Below, piece after piece: positions 13,111 to 21,607 of a stretch of DNA of 27,848 nt. Under the pieces are notes generated by a model that saw only the letters and a program-made list of their open reading frames with translations, was not told the origin of the DNA and did not search any database. Every line of letters starts with the position of its first letter. The first letter of the stretch is position 1. The translations under genes were made by a program, and so were the position numbers. The stretch is taken from positions 1 through 27,848 of the IMG/VR virus record IMGVR_UViG_3300044946_000232. One strand, given 5' to 3'. The DNA comes from a virus.

Positions 13111-14586
13111 ATGCTCCCTTCAGTCCAGATCAAGAAGGCCGATTTCCAGACTGGCGTCGTCAAGCCGTCGAGCGTCGGCATCATGGCGATCATCGCGGCC
13201 AGCGCCGCCGGGAATGCCAATGTCGCGGGGAGCTACCTGCGCGACGATCTCCTCTTCGACGACGTCGGCGAGGGGCCGCTGGTCCAGTACGGCTCGTACT
13301 GCCTTCAGGCCGGAGAGAATCCCGTTGTCGCGGTGAAGGGTGCGGCCTCGACCGCGGGCACCATCGTCGGCCCATTGACCAAGAGCGTCGCGGGCTCGGC
13401 CTCACCAACGTTCACGGGCACGCCGGTGGACGAGTACGCGCCGGGCTTCGTCATCGTCGCCGGCGGGGCGCTTGGGACCGCCGGGATCACGTTCCAATAC
13501 ACATTGGACGGCCAGACGTTATCAGGAGTGACCGCGCTGGGGACGGCGACCACCTTCGCGATCCCGGCCGGACCGAACTCCGCCTCCGGCGTGACCATCA
13601 ACTTCGGGTCGAGCAGCGCCACCTATCTGCCCGGCGACAACGCGCAGACCTTCACGACGCGGCCGCTCAACACCGACGTCGACCTGGCGAGCGCCCTCGA
13701 GGGGCTCCGCATCACGCGCCTGCCCTGGGAGGGCGTGCTCATCGACTGCACGCTCGGAACGTCGACCGTAGGACTCGTCGACACGTGGCTTCAGGGCCTC
13801 GAGGCCGTTGGCCAGTTTCACTTCGCGCTGCTGAACTACCGCCACAAGATCCAGCCGGCGCCGACCGGGGAGACCGAGGCGGCGTACGCCACGGCCATCA
13901 TCGCGGCGACTCAGGCACTGGCCTCGATTCGGGTCTGCGTCGGGGCCGACGCGGCGGCGCTCACCTCCACCATGACCGGCTGGAGTCAGCCGCGGCCGAC
14001 GGCGCTCTTCCTGGCCGCGCGGGCCATGCTCATCCCGATCGGCGAGGACCCCGCATACGTCGGTCGCGGGCCGCTCACCGGCGCCAGCATTGCTGACGGC
14101 AACGGCAACCCGCTCTGGCACGACGAGGATCTCTACCCCAACCTTGATTCGCAGCGCCTCGTGACGCTCCGGAGCTTCGCCCCCGGCGGCCCGCAAGGCG
14201 TCTACATCACCGACGCGAACGTCCTGTCGCCCAATGGCAGCGACTACGTGTGGCTGCAGCACGTCCGCACGATGAACGTCGCGTGCGGCATTGCCTACCA
14301 GGTGCTCACGACTCTCCTCTCGATCGGGGTCGGGAAGAAGCCGGCCGACCCCATCACGGGCCAGGTCTACATCCAGGAGAAGGACGCGCAGCGCATCGAG
14401 GGCCTCGTCAACGCGGCGCTCGCCCAGCCGATGAAGGGCCAGGTCAATCAGGTCCTCTTCACGCTCTCGAGAACCGACAACCTCTCGAGCAACTCCGACT
14501 CCACGGTCACCGGCCAGGTCCAGATCGTGGGCCTCGAGTACATCAAGAAATTCGTCGTCACCACGTCCTTCGCGACGTCGGTCTGA
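13111..14586 (+). CDS. tail sheath protein
   Basis: A 491-residue contractile sheath subunit with ribosome site GAGG 8 bases before ATG 13111. Residues 1-90 begin the core (VQIKKADFQTGVV) and residues 190-491 complete it, including WLQGLEAVGQFHFALLNY at about 228-245 and a C-terminal domain with TADPITGQVYIQEKDAQRIEG-like sequence ending VGLEYIKKFVVTT. Residues 97-184 are an inserted beta-module (GGALGTAGITFQYTLDG at 118-134). That module resembles the repeats in the adaptor gene upstream. Sheath subunits stack around the tube and contract to drive it through the cell envelope. The next gene is the tube. Confidence 0.88.
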   Translation: MLPSVQIKKADFQTGVVKPSSVGIMAIIAASAAGNANVAGSYLRDDLLFDDVGEGPLVQYGSYCLQAGENPVVAVKGAASTAGTIVGPLTKSVAGSASPTFTGTPVDEYAPGFVIVAGGALGTAGITFQYTLDGQTLSGVTALGTATTFAIPAGPNSASGVTINFGSSSATYLPGDNAQTFTTRPLNTDVDLASALEGLRITRLPWEGVLIDCTLGTSTVGLVDTWLQGLEAVGQFHFALLNYRHKIQPAPTGETEAAYATAIIAATQALASIRVCVGADAAALTSTMTGWSQPRPTALFLAARAMLIPIGEDPAYVGRGPLTGASIADGNGNPLWHDEDLYPNLDSQRLVTLRSFAPGGPQGVYITDANVLSPNGSDYVWLQHVRTMNVACGIAYQVLTTLLSIGVGKKPADPITGQVYIQEKDAQRIEGLVNAALAQPMKGQVNQVLFTLSRTDNLSSNSDSTVTGQVQIVGLEYIKKFVVTTSFATSV

Positions 14587-14599
14587 AGGAGCCGCGACC

Positions 14600-15118
14600 A
14601 TGGCAGCCATCGACAGCTTCGTCCGAATCAATCAGCGCACGTACGCGTGGGGCTCCTCGATCTTTCAGATGGACGGCCTCGGGATAGAGGGCATCGTCGC
14701 CGTCGACTTCGAGGAGAAACTCGAGATCGCCGTCGTGCACGCGGCCAAGCAAAGTGGCCGGCCCGTCGCCTTCGCGGGCAATGGCAAGTACACGGTGCCC
14801 GCGTTCAAGATCCGCATGCTGAAGGACACCTGGTCGGTCGTCCAACAAGCGATGGGCCTGGGCCCGATCGGCCTCATGCTCGGGTCGCCTGGGCTGGGAA
14901 GCTTCGGCGACCCGCTCTGGACCTTCTCGATGCAGGCGGTCGAGCCCATCGTCGGGATGGTGCCCATCACCGCGGTCTTCACGCCGTGCAAGATCACCGG
15001 GCGCCGCGAGGCGCGCGAAGAGGGAATCAAGGAGCTCGTGACCGAGCTCGATATCGCCACGCTCAGCATGGTCGAGAACGGGATCCCCTTCTGGTCCGTC
15101 GTTCGCGATCTCATCTGA
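14600..15118 (+). CDS. tail tube protein
   Basis: A 172-residue protein with GGAG ahead of ATG 14600, directly following the sheath as tube genes do. It is beta-rich and has RINQRTYAWGSS at 9-20, VDFEEKLEI at 35-43, NGKYTVPAFKIRML at 61-74 and an EEGIKELVTELDI segment at 140-152, consistent with a tube subunit that stacks as hexameric rings inside the sheath. The whole length aligns with the first part of the protein encoded just after the tape measure, so the window carries two tube-fold proteins. The shorter stand-alone copy next to the sheath is the better candidate for the bulk tube. Confidence 0.82.
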   Translation: MAAIDSFVRINQRTYAWGSSIFQMDGLGIEGIVAVDFEEKLEIAVVHAAKQSGRPVAFAGNGKYTVPAFKIRMLKDTWSVVQQAMGLGPIGLMLGSPGLGSFGDPLWTFSMQAVEPIVGMVPITAVFTPCKITGRREAREEGIKELVTELDIATLSMVENGIPFWSVVRDLI

Positions 15119-15137
15119 GCCCAGGAAAGGAAACGCC

Positions 15138-15590
15138 ATGGTCGAAGACAGAGAGACGCTCGATCCGCTCGCGGCACGGCGAGCGGACGCTCTCGCGAAG
15201 ATCGCGAAGGCGGACGCCAAGAAGGACGAGACGACCCAGCTGCGCGAGCTGGCCATGCTCGAGAAGCGTGCCGAGTACTCCGAGAAGGGCGGCGAGGAGG
15301 GGGTCGACTTCAAGGTCGTCGACGGCGGCGCCGCCGGGCCCATCGTCCTCGAGGTTCCGGCACTCGGCCGCATGGTCATGCTGAAGCGGTTTCGCGCGCC
15401 CATCGACGATCCGAAGAACGGCAAGATCACGCTCGAGAACAGTCAACAGTTCGTCACGCCGTGCGTCGCGTCGCCAGCGCGTGCGGAGTTTCTGGCGCTC
15501 TGCGAGAAGTTCCCGGGCCTCATCTACGATCTCGCCAACGAGCTCCACGCCATGCTCGGTCGAAACGAGGCAGCGGAGCGGGGAAAATAA
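15138..15590 (+). CDS. tail assembly chaperone, short form
   Basis: A 150-residue protein between tube and tape measure, where tail assembly chaperones lie. It starts with a charged coiled-coil-like stretch (1-50) and has a beta-rich middle with LKRFRAPIDDPKNG at 82-95. A strong AGGAAAGGA site precedes ATG 15138. The last sense codons GGA AAA before TAA form part of a GGGAAAA slippery heptamer, so a share of ribosomes is expected to shift back one base and make a longer form. The chaperone binds the tape measure during tail assembly and is not in the finished virion. Confidence 0.8.
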   Translation: MVEDRETLDPLAARRADALAKIAKADAKKDETTQLRELAMLEKRAEYSEKGGEEGVDFKVVDGGAAGPIVLEVPALGRMVMLKRFRAPIDDPKNGKITLENSQQFVTPCVASPARAEFLALCEKFPGLIYDLANELHAMLGRNEAAERGK

Positions 15591-15793
15591 CGGAGCTCCG
15601 CGAGGAGGCGGAGCGCGATGACCTCTTCGCGTCCTGGTGTCTCCGGGCGGCGCTTCACGGGCCGGATCGAGAGGCGCCGGACCAGGACGAGGAGGAGCGG
15701 CGGGCGATGGTGGGCGCGATCATGTTCCTAGAGGGGTTCGCGTACCTGAAAGCGATTCTGAAGGGCTTGGGGGCAGTGCAGGGAGGAGGGTAG
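15138..15793 (+). CDS. tail assembly chaperone, -1 frameshift product
   Basis: The long form reads 15138-15587 in the first frame and then, after a -1 slip on GGGAAAA (15581-15587), continues from base 15587 to the TAG at 15791-15793, giving 218 residues. The added 68 residues begin ITELREEAERDD, are helical and charged, contain MVGAIMFLEGFAYLKAILKG, and end just before the tape measure. The extension has no good start of its own near the slip site. Paired short and long chaperones at this place are well known in lambda (G/GT), Mu and many tailed phages. The shift itself is inferred from sequence. Confidence 0.8.
15581..15614 (+). promoter_or_regulatory. -1 frameshift signal
   Basis: The slippery heptamer G GGA AAA lies at 15581-15587 in the correct phase. 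After a 7-base spacer, GCTCCGC (15595-15601) pairs with GCGGAGC (15608-15614) around a 6-base loop, giving a 7-bp GC-rich stem. GAGG at 15567-15570, 10 bases before the heptamer, could act as the stimulatory Shine-Dalgarno-like element known from bacterial dnaX. Confidence 0.82.
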
Positions 15794-15800
15794 TCGAGCG

Positions 15801-17732
15801 ATGGCGGACAAAACGGCTTCGTACAGCGTCCGCGTCGACTCCAACGCGAAAGAGACCGGCGACCAGGGGGCCGCCGCGCTCGAGCGCCTCCGCGCGTCGA
15901 TCCAGGGCTCGCAATCGAACATCCGTCAGATGGGCGACTCGCTGAAGCAGCTCCGCGGCGTCACCGATGAAGTGAAGGGCGCCAAGGACAAGCTCAAGGC
16001 GGCGATCGAGGCCGAGCGCGCTTCGATCAGCTCCGCCAGCCTCGCCATCCTGAAGCAGGGCACCACCTACGCGAAGCTCGCGGAGGAGACGAAGAAGGCC
16101 GCGGCCGAGTCGGCGAAGCTTCGAGGCGATTCGATCAAGGCGGCCGGCGGCCCCGTCGAGGAGCTCGGCGGCAAGTTCGAAAAGCTCAAGTCGGCACTCT
16201 CGACGAGCGAGGGGCGTATGGCGCTCTTCGCGGTCGCGACCGTCGCCGCGATTGCCGCCGTCTACAAGCTCGGCGCCGCCATCGTGAGCACCACCTCGGA
16301 CCTCGTCCAGTGGATCTTCCAGAGCGGCCTGCTCAACCGGCAGATGGCGCTTCAGCGCGAGGCGTGGACTGGGAGCGAGAAGAACGCGATCGCGCTCGGT
16401 CACCAGCTCGACGCCCTGGCCAACAAGGTCGCCACCCCGCGCGCCGAGCTCGAGAAGCTCGCCGGCGCCACCGTGAAGGCGCTGAACAACTCCCGCGTCT
16501 CGGGCCAGGGGATGGTCGACACGTTCAACGCCGTGGCCCTGGCGTCGGCCGCGATGGGCGACGAGGTAGGCGCCAAGCTCGCCGAGATGGTGGCGCGCGC
16601 GAAGAACACCGGCCGCGTCCAGATCAACCCCTTCGAGTTGCAAGGGACGGGGTTGAAGATCCAGGACATCGGCGCCGCGCTGGCGAAGTCGATGCACGTG
16701 GGGGTGACCGAGGCGACGGCGGCCCTTCAGCGCGGCCGCGTCAGCGTGAACGACTTCGCCGCGGCGCTTCGTACGGCGTCCGAGGTGCGCTTCGGCCAGC
16801 TGAACGCCCTGCAGCGCCTGGGCGACATCGCCGGCAACTTCGCCAAACGGATCCAGGCGCTCACCACGGGGATCAACTTCGGCCCGTTCCTCGACGCGGT
16901 CGAGTCGATCTCGATGCTCTTCGACAAGTCGACGGTCTCCGGTGACGTGCTGAAGGGTCTCATCGAGGACATCGCCAACACGCTCGGCCCCGCCTTCCAG
17001 CGCTCGGCCCCGTACATCAAGGAGGCCTTCGAGCGCATCGAGCTCGGGGCTCTGCGAATCGAGATCGCGCTCTACAAGGCGCGCAACGCCATCCAAGCGG
17101 CCTTTGCCGACCAGAAGGACCTGCTCACGACGGCCGACGCGATGAAGCTCATCGACACCTACGTCGACGGCATAGCGGACGGCGCGATTGCGATGGTCCG
17201 TGCGCTGACGGTTGGGATCATTCTCATTGGCAAGGGCTTCTACGGGTTGAAAGACACGGTCGAGAGCGTGAAGAGCTCTCTCGGCGTCGGGTGGAGCGAC
17301 ATCGGTGGCGCCATCGTCCGCGGCCTGGTCGACGGCATCACCGGGGGCAAGGGGAGCGTCGTCGAGGCGATTCTAGACCTGGGAGGCTCGATGCTCGAGG
17401 CCTTCGAGTCGAAGCTCGGGATCAAGTCTCCGTCAAAGGTCTTCGAGGGCTACGGCCAGGACACCGGGGAGGGCTACGAGCGCGGCGTCGAGAAGAGCGT
17501 GAGCGGCGTTCAGGCCGCGGCCGACAAGCTCGCGCCCACCGCGCCGGCGTCAAGCGGTGGCGGCGGGAGTGGCGGAAAGGCCACGGCGCACGTCGAGCTC
17601 CACCTGCACGCGGAGAGCAAGGCCGGTGCCGACGCGATGGTCGAGCCGAGCTTCCTCGCGAAGATCACCAAGGCGGTCGAGGACGCCCTCGTCAGTGCTG
17701 GCATTCCCGTTCAGGTCGAGCCGGCCACATGA
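15801..17732 (+). CDS. tape measure protein
   Basis: A 643-residue protein fixing tail length and later helping DNA entry. GGAGG lies ahead of ATG 15801. Residues 1-135 are coiled coil; 140-165 is a hydrophobic stretch (ALFAVATVAAIAAVYKLGAA within it); a second hydrophobic region lies near 455-480 (TVGIILIGKGFYGL). The end has the SPSKVFEGYG motif near 540, common in tape measures, then a Gly/Ser-rich linker and a helical C-terminus. The length is short for the class, suggesting a tail near 100 nm if the usual about 0.15 nm per residue holds. It follows the frameshifting chaperone and overlaps the tube paralogue by ATGA. Confidence 0.88.
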   Translation: MADKTASYSVRVDSNAKETGDQGAAALERLRASIQGSQSNIRQMGDSLKQLRGVTDEVKGAKDKLKAAIEAERASISSASLAILKQGTTYAKLAEETKKAAAESAKLRGDSIKAAGGPVEELGGKFEKLKSALSTSEGRMALFAVATVAAIAAVYKLGAAIVSTTSDLVQWIFQSGLLNRQMALQREAWTGSEKNAIALGHQLDALANKVATPRAELEKLAGATVKALNNSRVSGQGMVDTFNAVALASAAMGDEVGAKLAEMVARAKNTGRVQINPFELQGTGLKIQDIGAALAKSMHVGVTEATAALQRGRVSVNDFAAALRTASEVRFGQLNALQRLGDIAGNFAKRIQALTTGINFGPFLDAVESISMLFDKSTVSGDVLKGLIEDIANTLGPAFQRSAPYIKEAFERIELGALRIEIALYKARNAIQAAFADQKDLLTTADAMKLIDTYVDGIADGAIAMVRALTVGIILIGKGFYGLKDTVESVKSSLGVGWSDIGGAIVRGLVDGITGGKGSVVEAILDLGGSMLEAFESKLGIKSPSKVFEGYGQDTGEGYERGVEKSVSGVQAAADKLAPTAPASSGGGGSGGKATAHVELHLHAESKAGADAMVEPSFLAKITKAVEDALVSAGIPVQVEPAT

Positions 17733-18787
17733 CCGCCCCCTCCCTCATCGACGTCGTGCGCGTGAACGCACGCACGTACGGGTGGAACAGCGCGGCGCTC
17801 ACCGTCGACGGCATGGCGACCGAGAGCTGGACCGGCATCGACTACGAGGAGCGGCTCGAGACGCGGGTCGTCTACAGCAATACCCAGGACAGCCCTCCCC
17901 TGGGCATGTCGCAAGGCCGGTATCAGATCGCGACTTTCCCGGTGCGGATGCTCCGAGACGCGGCGGTCAACTTCAAGGCGTACCTGCAGACCAAGGCGGC
18001 GGCCGTCCCGAGCGGCTCGTACGGCCAGGCGCTCTTCACGCTCGGCCTGCAGCTCGACGGACGCGACTCGCCGGAGCTCGTGACGACGTCGACGGTCTTC
18101 GCTTCGTGCCGAGTGCTCGGCGAGAAGCTCGCGCACGAGGAGGGGATCGGTCCGCTCGTCACGGAGTTCACGATCGGGTGTCTGCTCATCGAGCAGGACG
18201 GCTCTTCACTTTGGAACGCTCTGCCCCCAGTGGTGGGCGGCTTTCCAGTGGCGGATACGATCACGGTCGCCGGCCTTCCCGCGCCTGGCAAGTGGACCCT
18301 TCAGAAAGGGGACAAGGAGTACGGCTGGCAGATTCGCCAGGCAACGGCGATGACGGGCGCGACGGTTGTTCCGATCGGCGATCCACTCGTCGAGCCAGAG
18401 TTCCTCATCGAGTTTTGGGATCCGCTGGACTACCAGGCGTTCAAGCTTTTTCGAACTACGTATCTAAAGAAGCCGCTCGTCGCGGTCACCGGATCACCTA
18501 CGGGCCTCGCACTCGGGATTGACCACCCCGAGCTGAAGGAGCTCGGGGTCTCGAGCGTCGTCGTGAAGACCATCACGCCCGTTCTGAACGACGGCTACGG
18601 CGTGTGGAGCTGCAAGGTGAAGTTCCTGCAGTATCGGAAGCCGCTTCCGGCTCTGTCGAAGCCTGACGCCGCCATCCCAGACAACGGCGTGCCGCGCCCG
18701 ACGGCGCTGACGCAGACGGAGATCGCCCTTCAGCAAGGACAGGCGCAGCTACAGGCCTTGAAGGCCGGCGCACTGGGGGGGCCGTGA
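17729..18787 (+). CDS. tube-paralogue baseplate protein
   Basis: A 352-residue protein starting at ATG 17729, overlapping the tape measure stop (ATGA); a longer upstream frame is a shadow. Residues 5-165 align over the whole tail tube protein: 9 of 18 residues match in RVNARTYGWNSAALTVDG (11-28), and 9 of 13 in EEGIGPLVTEFTI (137-149). Residues 172-330 are an extra domain (ITVAGLPAPGKWTLQKGDKE, later FEFWDPLDYQ-like and VVVKTITPVLNDGYGVWSCK) that I do not recognise. In contractile tails the first rings on the baseplate hub are often tube-fold paralogues with added domains (T4 gp48 and gp54). A tube-initiator role fits, by inference. It occupies the place of Mu gp43 (DNA circularisation protein N). 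Confidence 0.68.
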   Translation: MTAPSLIDVVRVNARTYGWNSAALTVDGMATESWTGIDYEERLETRVVYSNTQDSPPLGMSQGRYQIATFPVRMLRDAAVNFKAYLQTKAAAVPSGSYGQALFTLGLQLDGRDSPELVTTSTVFASCRVLGEKLAHEEGIGPLVTEFTIGCLLIEQDGSSLWNALPPVVGGFPVADTITVAGLPAPGKWTLQKGDKEYGWQIRQATAMTGATVVPIGDPLVEPEFLIEFWDPLDYQAFKLFRTTYLKKPLVAVTGSPTGLALGIDHPELKELGVSSVVVKTITPVLNDGYGVWSCKVKFLQYRKPLPALSKPDAAIPDNGVPRPTALTQTEIALQQGQAQLQALKAGALGGP

Positions 18788-20043
18788 GCGCAATCACCCT
18801 GAACGGGCTCCGGGTCGTCTCGATGCGCGTCGTGAACCCATGGCGGGGCGTGCCCTTCATCGACGTCGACCTCGACCCGGACATCGCAGCCACAGCGCCA
18901 AGCTCCGGCCCGGCGGTCATCGTCGTGGGGGCGCCTCCGTCAACGCCTATCATCACGCTTCTCGGAGTGATCGATCCGCTCGCCGCGGGCGTGTTCGTCG
19001 CGACCGCCCGCGTGCGGGTTCTAGCCGGCAAGGGAGGCTGGTCGAAGACCGTCCCAGCGCAGCACTTCAACGATCCGGCAGGCGCGCTTACCTCGACGGT
19101 CGTGCGCAATGCCACTGCGGCGCTCGTGCTCGAGCAGGTTGTCGACGCCGTCCCCACGCTATATGGGACGGACTACGCGCGAAGCAACGGGCGCGCCTCT
19201 CGCGTCCTCGACGGCGTGGATTGGTGGGTGGACCTCGTGACGGGCGTCACCACGGTCGCGCCGGTCCGGCCGCCCGTACCGCCCGATCTCTCCCTCGAGA
19301 TCCTCTCGTTCGATCCGCTTACTCAGGTCGCGGAGCTCACGTGCGACACCCTCATCGTTCCGGGGACGATTCTCGCCGACCCATTCCGGCTCGGTCCGGT
19401 GCCGCTCATCGTCCGGAGCGTCGAGCAGCACTTCGACGCCAGCGGCAGCCACGCGAAGGCGTCCTGCTCGACCAACACCGTCGATAGGCTGCAGGCGGCC
19501 CTTCGGACGATGGTCGCAGAGTTCGGTGAACTCGCCGGCGTCCGAACCTACCGCTACCGCTTCGTGTCGCAGGGCGAGACGCCGGCCCTGGCCGTCCTCC
19601 AGGCCGTCGACCGTGACCCGCTGACCGGTCTCCCGGCGACGATGCCGGACCTCATTCCCTGCCCCGAGTGGACGGGTGTGGCGGGCTGCTCGTCGCTTCT
19701 GCCGGACGCACTCGAGGTCCTCGTCCAGTTCGTTGGCAACGACCCTACGAGCCCGCGGGTGATTGGATACTCGACGCTCACGCTGCCCCTTCAGGTCACC
19801 GTCGACGCGACCGTCGCCGTGAACATCGGCACCACGGCGCCGTCGACGATCATCGGCGACCCGGTAGCGGCCACGCCGCTGGCTCGAGCACCGTATGCGA
19901 CCGGCGTGGCCGCGGCGCTGGCTGCCTTCGCAAGCTCACTGTCGACCGCGACTGACCCGGTCGTCACCGGTGCCGCGGCCACGCTGGGCACCGCCATCGG
20001 GGCGCTACCGCCGGCCGCCACCCTCACAACGAAGGCCGCGTGA
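18784..20043 (+). CDS. baseplate hub/spike protein
   Basis: A 419-residue protein with GTG 18784 overlapping the previous stop (GTGA). The first 250 residues have mixed beta structure with a segment LGVIDPLAAGVFVATARVRV (about 60-79) and resemble a hub. Residues about 255-335 look like an OB-fold of the gp45/gpV spike class, with LPDALEVLVQFVGNDPTSPR and then VIGYST, the recurrent pattern in which a pressurised tip begins. The last 80 residues are Ala/Thr/Val-rich and repetitive, as in spike C-termini. It seems to combine hub and spike roles that Mu divides between gp44 and gp45. No apex metal-binding HxH motif was seen. Confidence 0.7.
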   Translation: MSAITLNGLRVVSMRVVNPWRGVPFIDVDLDPDIAATAPSSGPAVIVVGAPPSTPIITLLGVIDPLAAGVFVATARVRVLAGKGGWSKTVPAQHFNDPAGALTSTVVRNATAALVLEQVVDAVPTLYGTDYARSNGRASRVLDGVDWWVDLVTGVTTVAPVRPPVPPDLSLEILSFDPLTQVAELTCDTLIVPGTILADPFRLGPVPLIVRSVEQHFDASGSHAKASCSTNTVDRLQAALRTMVAEFGELAGVRTYRYRFVSQGETPALAVLQAVDRDPLTGLPATMPDLIPCPEWTGVAGCSSLLPDALEVLVQFVGNDPTSPRVIGYSTLTLPLQVTVDATVAVNIGTTAPSTIIGDPVAATPLARAPYATGVAAALAAFASSLSTATDPVVTGAAATLGTAIGALPPAATLTTKAA

Positions 20044-20444
20044 TGGCGACCACCGGCCTCCCCCTCACCGTCCCCGACGTCGTCTGCATGCTCGACGTCG
20101 ACGCCTTCGCTCGTGAGACGACGAGCGATCTGCAGTCGCTGACGCAGGACGTCTTCCACCGGCTGCTCGAGACGCCCGGTAGCAATCCCGACGATCCCAC
20201 GCTGGGGATCGGCGTCGAGGAGATGCTCTCGGGTACATCCCCGAACCTCGCGCAGATCACGCGCAAGGTCGACGAGCAGCTCGCGCTCGATCCGCGCATC
20301 GACTCGATCTCCTCCACGCTGACGTCGACGACCGATGGCAACGGACCCGCGAGCTACACGCTCGCCATCGCGATCCAGGTCAACGGGAGCGTGACGAGCC
20401 TAACCTTCCTCTACACGGCGGCCGGAGGCCTCGTCCCCCTATGA
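20043..20444 (+). CDS. baseplate wedge protein, gp25/gpW-like
   Basis: A 133-residue protein following the spike, in the place of Mu gp46. I chose ATG 20043 (TGATG overlap; AAGG at a normal distance); GTG at 20040 is one codon earlier and also possible. It has an N-terminal stretch with VCMLDVDAFARETTSDLQSL, a middle with GIGVEEMLSG, and a final beta part. The gp25-like wedge proteins initiate sheath polymerisation at the baseplate. The classic EPR motif is not seen, so the family call rests on place, size and the LGIGVEEML-type core. It overlaps the J-like gene by ATGA. Confidence 0.7.
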   Translation: MATTGLPLTVPDVVCMLDVDAFARETTSDLQSLTQDVFHRLLETPGSNPDDPTLGIGVEEMLSGTSPNLAQITRKVDEQLALDPRIDSISSTLTSTTDGNGPASYTLAIAIQVNGSVTSLTFLYTAAGGLVPL

Positions 20445-21607
20445 TCTCCGTACAGCAGCTGCTCGTCCCGGTGACAGCGACGCAGGCGCGCTCAAACGCG
20501 GTCACGGCGCTCGTCGCGATGGGCATCCGCGCCGACCTCTGGCGTGTCGGCGGCTCGATGTCGACGATGCTGACGGTCATCACCGCGGCCTACGCGAACT
20601 TCACCGTTCTCTTCGCCCAGGCGATCGCCAGTGGCTTTCTCACCACGGCGTCTGGCGGCTGGCTCTCGCTCCTCGCCTTCTACGTCTACGGCGTCACTCG
20701 GCCCGTCGCGACCTTCGCGACCGGCGCCCTCACGCTGACGAATACTGGCGGGGGCGTCTTCAACTACCCGGTCGGGGCGGCGACCTTCCTCGATTCGACC
20801 AGCGGGCAGACGTACACCAATCAGAGTGTCATCGCGCTCGGCGCCCTCTCCGCGCAGACCATCAATATCCAGTGCACCGTCTCCGGGTCGATCGGCAACG
20901 CCCCGCCGGGCGAGATCGACACGCTTCAGACGGCCATGCAGAACGTCACGTGCGGCAACGCCGCGGCGATTGCCGGCTCGGACGCGCTCTCCGACCCCGG
21001 GCTCGTAGCGCTCTGCCTGGCCAAGCTCGGGGCACTCTCGGTGCGCGGTCCACGAAACGCATATGCGTTCGCGATCACCGTCGCCCTGAACGCGGTGACC
21101 GGCGCGCCAGTCAACATCAACCGTCAGAGCATTAGCCGGAGCTCGCACACCGGCACAGTCACGATCGTCGTCGCGTCGCCCTCGGGATCGCCGGATCCCA
21201 ATGACGTCGCCGGCGTCGTGACCTCGATCGAGTCGGGCGTCCCTGGCCTGTCTCCGCCCTTCTCCGGCGTGCGGCCCGACTGCGTCACGGTGAACGTGAG
21301 CGGCGCGACGGAGGTACCCTACGCGCAGACCCTGACGGTGTGGGCCGAGGCCGAACCGGGCTTGACGGCCGCCGCGCTGGCGACGCAGGTGGGCACGGCC
21401 CTTACCGCGTGGCTTTCGAACTACCCGGTAGGTGGCGTCACGACCGACCAGGGGACCGGGCTCTGGGCGACAGGGATCAACAGCGCCGTCGGCGAGGTGT
21501 CGCAGACGATCTTCAGCGTCGAGGGGGCGGAGGACCTGGCGCTCGTCGCCGGCGAGGTGGCCACCGACGAGATCACAATCAACGTTCGCCTGGTGACGCT
21601 GGCATGA
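20441..21607 (+). CDS. baseplate J-like protein
   Basis: A 388-residue protein in the Mu gp47 position after the gp25-like wedge. Residues 1-80 are helical with WRVGGSMSTMLTVITAAYA. The middle (about 95-235) is beta-rich: TNTGGGVFNYPVGAATF, then GTVSGSIGNAPPGEI-type sequence around 145-160, a region shared by baseplate J family members. The C-terminal part has VSGATEVPYAQTLTVWAEAE and a final EDLALVAGEVATDEI. J-like proteins form the wedge that links the hub to the fibres. It overlaps both neighbours as ATGA. Confidence 0.82.
   Translation: MISVQQLLVPVTATQARSNAVTALVAMGIRADLWRVGGSMSTMLTVITAAYANFTVLFAQAIASGFLTTASGGWLSLLAFYVYGVTRPVATFATGALTLTNTGGGVFNYPVGAATFLDSTSGQTYTNQSVIALGALSAQTINIQCTVSGSIGNAPPGEIDTLQTAMQNVTCGNAAAIAGSDALSDPGLVALCLAKLGALSVRGPRNAYAFAITVALNAVTGAPVNINRQSISRSSHTGTVTIVVASPSGSPDPNDVAGVVTSIESGVPGLSPPFSGVRPDCVTVNVSGATEVPYAQTLTVWAEAEPGLTAAALATQVGTALTAWLSNYPVGGVTTDQGTGLWATGINSAVGEVSQTIFSVEGAEDLALVAGEVATDEITINVRLVTLA

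Noticed and set aside
17291-17728. Upstream extension of the tube-paralogue gene
   Set aside because: The extension is Arg-rich and antagonises the tape measure frame; the tube alignment begins just after ATG 17729.
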